From contig JAICSG010000136.1 in NCBI GenBank assembly GCA_025937035.1, positions 1 to 8,462 on the forward strand: a stretch of DNA of 8,462 nucleotides, read 5' to 3'. Numbering within the stretch: position 1 is the stretch's first letter; the number at the start of each line of letters is the position of its first letter. The notes beneath the pieces were generated by a model that was not told the DNA's origin, did no database searches, and saw only the letters and a list, made by a program, of their open reading frames with translations. The DNA comes from Thermoanaerobaculia bacterium. Its GTDB lineage: Bacteria; Acidobacteriota; Thermoanaerobaculia; Multivoradales; UBA5704. The position numbers were made by a program, and so were the translations under genes. Below, piece after piece: positions 5,915 through 8,462 of this stretch.

Positions 5915-5943
5915 TTGACAAGGCCCCCTCCTCCGCGTAGCAT
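5915..5943 (+). promoter_or_regulatory. Sigma-70-type promoter of the tRNA-His-hisS-hutH unit
   Basis: A perfect -35 TTGACA (5915-5920) is spaced by the ideal 17 bases from TAGCAT (5938-5943, four of six -10 matches). Transcription would begin near 5950, only a few bases before the tRNA. The stretch after the -10 (TCCCCGTCC) is a GC-rich discriminator, which in well-studied bacteria goes with stringent, growth-rate-linked control of stable RNA genes. A dyad GGCCTT-TGAC-AAGGCC (5910-5925) is centred on the -35 box. Confidence 0.7.
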
Positions 5944-5954
5944 TCCCCGTCCGG

Positions 5955-6031
5955 GCCGGTGTAGCTCAGTTGGCGAGAGCGCCTGACTGTGGATCAGGAG
6001 GTCTCCGGTTCAAATCCGGACACCGGTACCA
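5955..6031 (+). tRNA. tRNA-His: tRNA-His (anticodon GUG), noncanonical acceptor end
   Basis: A full cloverleaf folds: acceptor 5955-5961 with 6021-6027, D-stem GCTC/GAGC (5964-5967, 5977-5980), anticodon stem CCTGA/TCAGG with loop CTGTGGA (anticodon GTG at 5989-5991), variable loop AGGTC, and T-stem TCCGG/CCGGA with loop TTCAAAT. CCA is encoded (6029-6031). The first acceptor pair is G1-U72 and the discriminator is A73, instead of the near-universal extra G-1 paired with C73 of tRNA-His. A G is encoded at 5954 but could not pair with A73. This matches the divergent histidine system described in Caulobacter and relatives. The tRNA lies 23 bases before the hisS ATG with no terminator between, so it is probably cut from the hisS mRNA leader. 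Confidence 0.95.
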
Positions 6032-6038
6032 ACCCTTC

Positions 6039-6045
6039 AAGAGGA
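6039..6045 (+). promoter_or_regulatory. Ribosome binding site of hisS
   Basis: AAGAGGA ends 9 bases before the ATG at 6055. It sets the hisS start and excludes the longer in-frame ATG at 5989, which lies inside the tRNA. Confidence 0.75.
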
Positions 6046-6054
6046 CGGCCCCCA

Positions 6055-7485
6055 ATGGCAGATACCGTCGAGCCGCGCACCTCGCGCGGGTTGCGCGACC
6101 TGTTGCCCGCCGAGATGCTGGCGCGGCAGTGGATGATCGACACCATCCGCGGCGTCTACGAGCTGTACGGCTTCGTGCCGATCGTCACCCCCGCGATCGA
6201 ATACCTGGACGTGCTGCGCGGCTCCTCGGCCGGCTCCGAGGCCCAGCAGTCCATCTTCACCGTGCGGAACCCGGAGAAGGAGGAGCTGGGGCTCCGCTTC
6301 GACCTCACCGTCCCCCTCGCCCGGGTGATCGCCCAGTACCGCGACCTGCCGCGGCCGTTCCGGCGCTACCAGGTCTCGCCGGTCTGGCGCGCCGACAAGC
6401 CGGGCCCGGGCCGCTTCCGCGAGTTCACCCAGTTCGACCTCGACTCGGTCGGGGTCGAATCCGAGATCGCCGACACCGAGATCATCGCCGGCATGTGCGA
6501 CACCCTGCGCGCCCTCCGGGTGGGCCCCTTCCGGGTGCGCTTCTCCTCGCGAGGCATCCTCAACAGCCTGCTGGCCTACGCGAGCCTCTCGGCCGAGCAG
6601 GGGGCCGACGTCTTCCGCGTGCTCGACAAGCTGGACAAGGTCGGCCCCGAGAAGGTCCGCCTGGAGCTGACCACCGGCTATGTCGACGCCTCGGGCGATC
6701 CCATCCCCGGCGTCGGCCTCTCCTCCGAGGCGGTGGACAAGATCGAGCGCTTCCTCCAGATCCGGTCGGACGACCGCCGCGAGGTGGTGGCCCAGCTCCG
6801 CGACCTGTTCGCCGGGGTCGAGGGGGCGGAGGCCGAGATCGCCGTCGTCGAGAAGATCTCCAACCACCTCTACAGCCTGGGCTACGGCGAGGACCAGGTC
6901 TCGCTCGACCTCTCGATCGCCCGCGGTCTCGCCTACTACACGGGCCCGGTGTTCGAGGCGATCCTCCTCGACGCGCCGCAGTTCGGCTCGGTCTTCGGCG
7001 GTGGCCGCTACGACGGCCTGGTGATGCGCTTCCTGGGGGAGAAGGTTCCCGCCGTGGGCGCCTCGATCGGCGTCGACCGCCTGCTGGCGGCGCTGGTCCA
7101 CCTCGGGAAGGCCGGGCACCAGAAATCGACCGCCAAGGTGCTGATCACCAACATGGACCCCGCTCTCGCCGACGACTACGTGGCCATGACCTGGGAGCTG
7201 CGCCGTGCGGAGATTCCCACCGAGCTCTACCTCGGCACCGCCAGAGGCCCCGGCAAGCAGCTCAAGTACGCCGACGCCTGGGGGGTGCCGATCGCCGTGC
7301 TCTACGGCTCGAACGAGAAGGAGAAGGGGATCGTCACCCTGAAGGACATGGACGCCGGGCGCCAGCGCGCCAAGGCCCTCGCCAACCGCCAGGAGTGGCT
7401 GGGCGAGCGTCCCGGGCAGCGCGAGGTGCCTCGCGACGGGCTGGTCGCCGCCGTCCGCGAGATGCTGGACCAGATCGAGGCCTAG
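6055..7485 (+). CDS. hisS: Histidyl-tRNA synthetase, divergent alphaproteobacterial-type
   Basis: This class II synthetase activates histidine with ATP and charges tRNA-His. The 476-residue protein starts with PRTSRGLRDLLP (7-18). Motif 1 lies around YGFVPIVTPAIE (38-49), and motif 2 around VWRADKPGPGRFREF (110-124) continuing TQFDLDSVG. The HisRS-specific RGLAYYTG is at 290-297 and SVFGGGRYDGL at 312-322, with motif 3 GASIGVDR at 335-342. The C-terminal anticodon-binding domain spans about 359-446, with a roughly 30-residue tail. The motif 2 wording (GPGRFREFTQFD) and YYTGPVFEA differ from the common bacterial form (PQKGRYREFHQ, YYNRTVFE) and resemble the alphaproteobacterial/eukaryote-like branch. 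Its length is also above the usual bacterial 420-odd residues. It directly follows tRNA-His, its own substrate, and is followed after 5 bases by hutH. Confidence 0.95.
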   Translation: MADTVEPRTSRGLRDLLPAEMLARQWMIDTIRGVYELYGFVPIVTPAIEYLDVLRGSSAGSEAQQSIFTVRNPEKEELGLRFDLTVPLARVIAQYRDLPRPFRRYQVSPVWRADKPGPGRFREFTQFDLDSVGVESEIADTEIIAGMCDTLRALRVGPFRVRFSSRGILNSLLAYASLSAEQGADVFRVLDKLDKVGPEKVRLELTTGYVDASGDPIPGVGLSSEAVDKIERFLQIRSDDRREVVAQLRDLFAGVEGAEAEIAVVEKISNHLYSLGYGEDQVSLDLSIARGLAYYTGPVFEAILLDAPQFGSVFGGGRYDGLVMRFLGEKVPAVGASIGVDRLLAALVHLGKAGHQKSTAKVLITNMDPALADDYVAMTWELRRAEIPTELYLGTARGPGKQLKYADAWGVPIAVLYGSNEKEKGIVTLKDMDAGRQRAKALANRQEWLGERPGQREVPRDGLVAAVREMLDQIEA

Positions 7486-7490
7486 CGCCG

Positions 7491-8462
7491 ATGACCGACC
7501 CCGCTCATTCGGTTGTTCTCGACGGCAGCTCTCTGACCCTCGAAGACCTCGCCCGCGTGGCCCGCGATCCGCGCGCGCGGGTGGAGATCCACCCGGAGGC
7601 CTGGACGCGGGTGGAGGCGAGCCGGGCGCAGATCGAGGCGATCGCCGCCCGCTACGCGGAGGAGTGGGCGAAGGAGGGAGGACGGCCGGTGCTGGAGTAC
7701 GGCGTCACCACCGGTTTCGGCGAGTTCAAGAACGTCCCCATCGCGCCCGACTGCCTGGAGGAGCTGCAGCGGAACATCCTGCTCAGCCACTCCGTGGGTG
7801 TGGGCGAGACGGCCGATCCGGGCAACCCGGCCAACTACTTCGAGCCGGACGTGGTGCGGGCCGCTCTCACCATCCGGCTGAACGCGTTCCTGAAGGGGAA
7901 TTCCGGCATCCGGGCCGAGGTGGTGCGGGCCGTCCAGGCGATGCTCAACCGGGGGATCGTGCCGCTGGTGCCCATCCGCGGCTCGGTCGGGTCGAGCGGC
8001 GACCTCTGCCCCCTCTCGCAGCTCTTCGTGATCCTGCTGGGGGAGAGCCGCTATTACGTCGTCCGCGAGCCGGGAGAGCTGCCGCACCGTGCCCGCGATC
8101 TGCGCTCCGGCCTGGATCACCTCGCCGAGGATCTGGGGATGGCCGTTCCGGAGCTCCGGCACAAGGACGGCCTCGCCCTCACCAACGGCGCCACCTTCTC
8201 GGCGGCGCTCCTCGCCCTGGCCGTGCATGATGCCGAGCGCCTGGCCGCCACGGCGGACGCCGCGGCGGCCCTGAGCCTGGAGGCGGTCTGCGGCTGCGCC
8301 CGCGCCTTCGACCCCAAGGTGCACGCGGCCCGGGGGCTCGCCGGGCAGATCGCCAGCGCGGCCGGAATCCGCGAGCTGATCCGCGGGAGCAAGCTGATCG
8401 AAAGGGCCGGCGCGGTGCAGGACGTCTACTCCCTGCGCTGCGCCCCGGCGGTGCACGGCGCC
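7491..8462 (+). CDS. hutH: Histidine ammonia-lyase, 3' end beyond window
   Basis: This lyase removes ammonia from L-histidine to give trans-urocanate, the first step of histidine breakdown, using an MIO cofactor made from three of its own residues. The first 324 codons are present and the frame runs off the window edge. Visible are the catalytic Tyr70 in YGVTTGFG, His100 in LLSHSVG (histidine-specific position), the MIO site GSVGSSGDL (164-172), Asn232 in LTNGA, and Q310-D-V-Y313-S-L-R316. The MIO triplet is Ser168-Ser169-Gly170 rather than the usual Ala-Ser-Gly, though the family signature allows Ser there. The ATG follows the hisS stop by 5 bases, with GAGG (7477-7480) 10 bases upstream inside hisS, so the two are probably translated from one mRNA. 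An ergothionase-like or aromatic amino acid lyase is a less likely alternative, since the His100 equivalent favours histidine. Confidence 0.9.
   Translation, partial: MTDPAHSVVLDGSSLTLEDLARVARDPRARVEIHPEAWTRVEASRAQIEAIAARYAEEWAKEGGRPVLEYGVTTGFGEFKNVPIAPDCLEELQRNILLSHSVGVGETADPGNPANYFEPDVVRAALTIRLNAFLKGNSGIRAEVVRAVQAMLNRGIVPLVPIRGSVGSSGDLCPLSQLFVILLGESRYYVVREPGELPHRARDLRSGLDHLAEDLGMAVPELRHKDGLALTNGATFSAALLALAVHDAERLAATADAAAALSLEAVCGCARAFDPKVHAARGLAGQIASAAGIRELIRGSKLIERAGAVQDVYSLRCAPAVHGA

Noticed and set aside
6037..7119. Minus-strand frame of 360 codons opposite hisS
   Set aside because: Antisense shadow with Val/Gly/Asp/Glu/His bias and no recognisable domain.
7482..8456. Minus-strand frame of 324 codons opposite hutH
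   Set aside because: The plus strand encodes an unmistakable histidine ammonia-lyase with all active-site motifs; this is its shadow.

Overview
The window is a GC-rich bacterial chromosome segment. Sampled 60-base lines run to about 75% G+C in hisS but about 50% in the small secreted-protein gene. It carries six protein genes (two cut by the window edges) and one tRNA gene. The mix of a secreted DUF4097 protein, an ETF:quinone oxidoreductase, a nuclease of the Rpn/transposase_31 family and an alphaproteobacterial-type HisRS/tRNA-His pair suggests a Gram-negative, respiring bacterium. Acidobacteriota or a similar GC-rich phylum would fit, but that placement is a guess; the sequence has no decisive marker.

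Layout. 3-1169 (+): 3' part of an exported DUF4097 protein with about ten TGSGDV-type repeats. 1196-1223: a strong hairpin shared by two convergent genes. 1268-1873 (-): a secreted beta/gamma-crystallin-like protein with its own near-consensus promoter and a low-GC composition. 2007-3668 (-): electron-transfer flavoprotein:ubiquinone oxidoreductase (ETF-QO). 3775-4827 (+): EgtD, histidine N-alpha-methyltransferase, divergent from ETF-QO. 4831-5835 (-): an Rpn-family PD-(D/E)XK nuclease convergent with egtD. It has a 12-bp tandem repeat and a strong internal ribosome binding site that predicts a separately translated C-terminal product. 5915-8462 (+): promoter, tRNA-His(GUG), hisS and the 5' two thirds of a histidine ammonia-lyase gene (hutH), apparently one transcription unit.

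How the genes fit together. Four neighbouring loci act on histidine: EgtD methylates it, tRNA-His and HisRS use it for translation, and HutH deaminates it. The tRNA has the unusual G1-U72/A73 acceptor end known from the divergent Caulobacter-type histidine system, and the HisRS beside it is of the matching type, so the pair looks like a co-evolved, possibly co-inherited unit. The Rpn gene is the best candidate for a less described system. Its four-residue repeats and internal start match the gene-within-gene toxin-antitoxin/anti-phage arrangement known for Rpn proteins.
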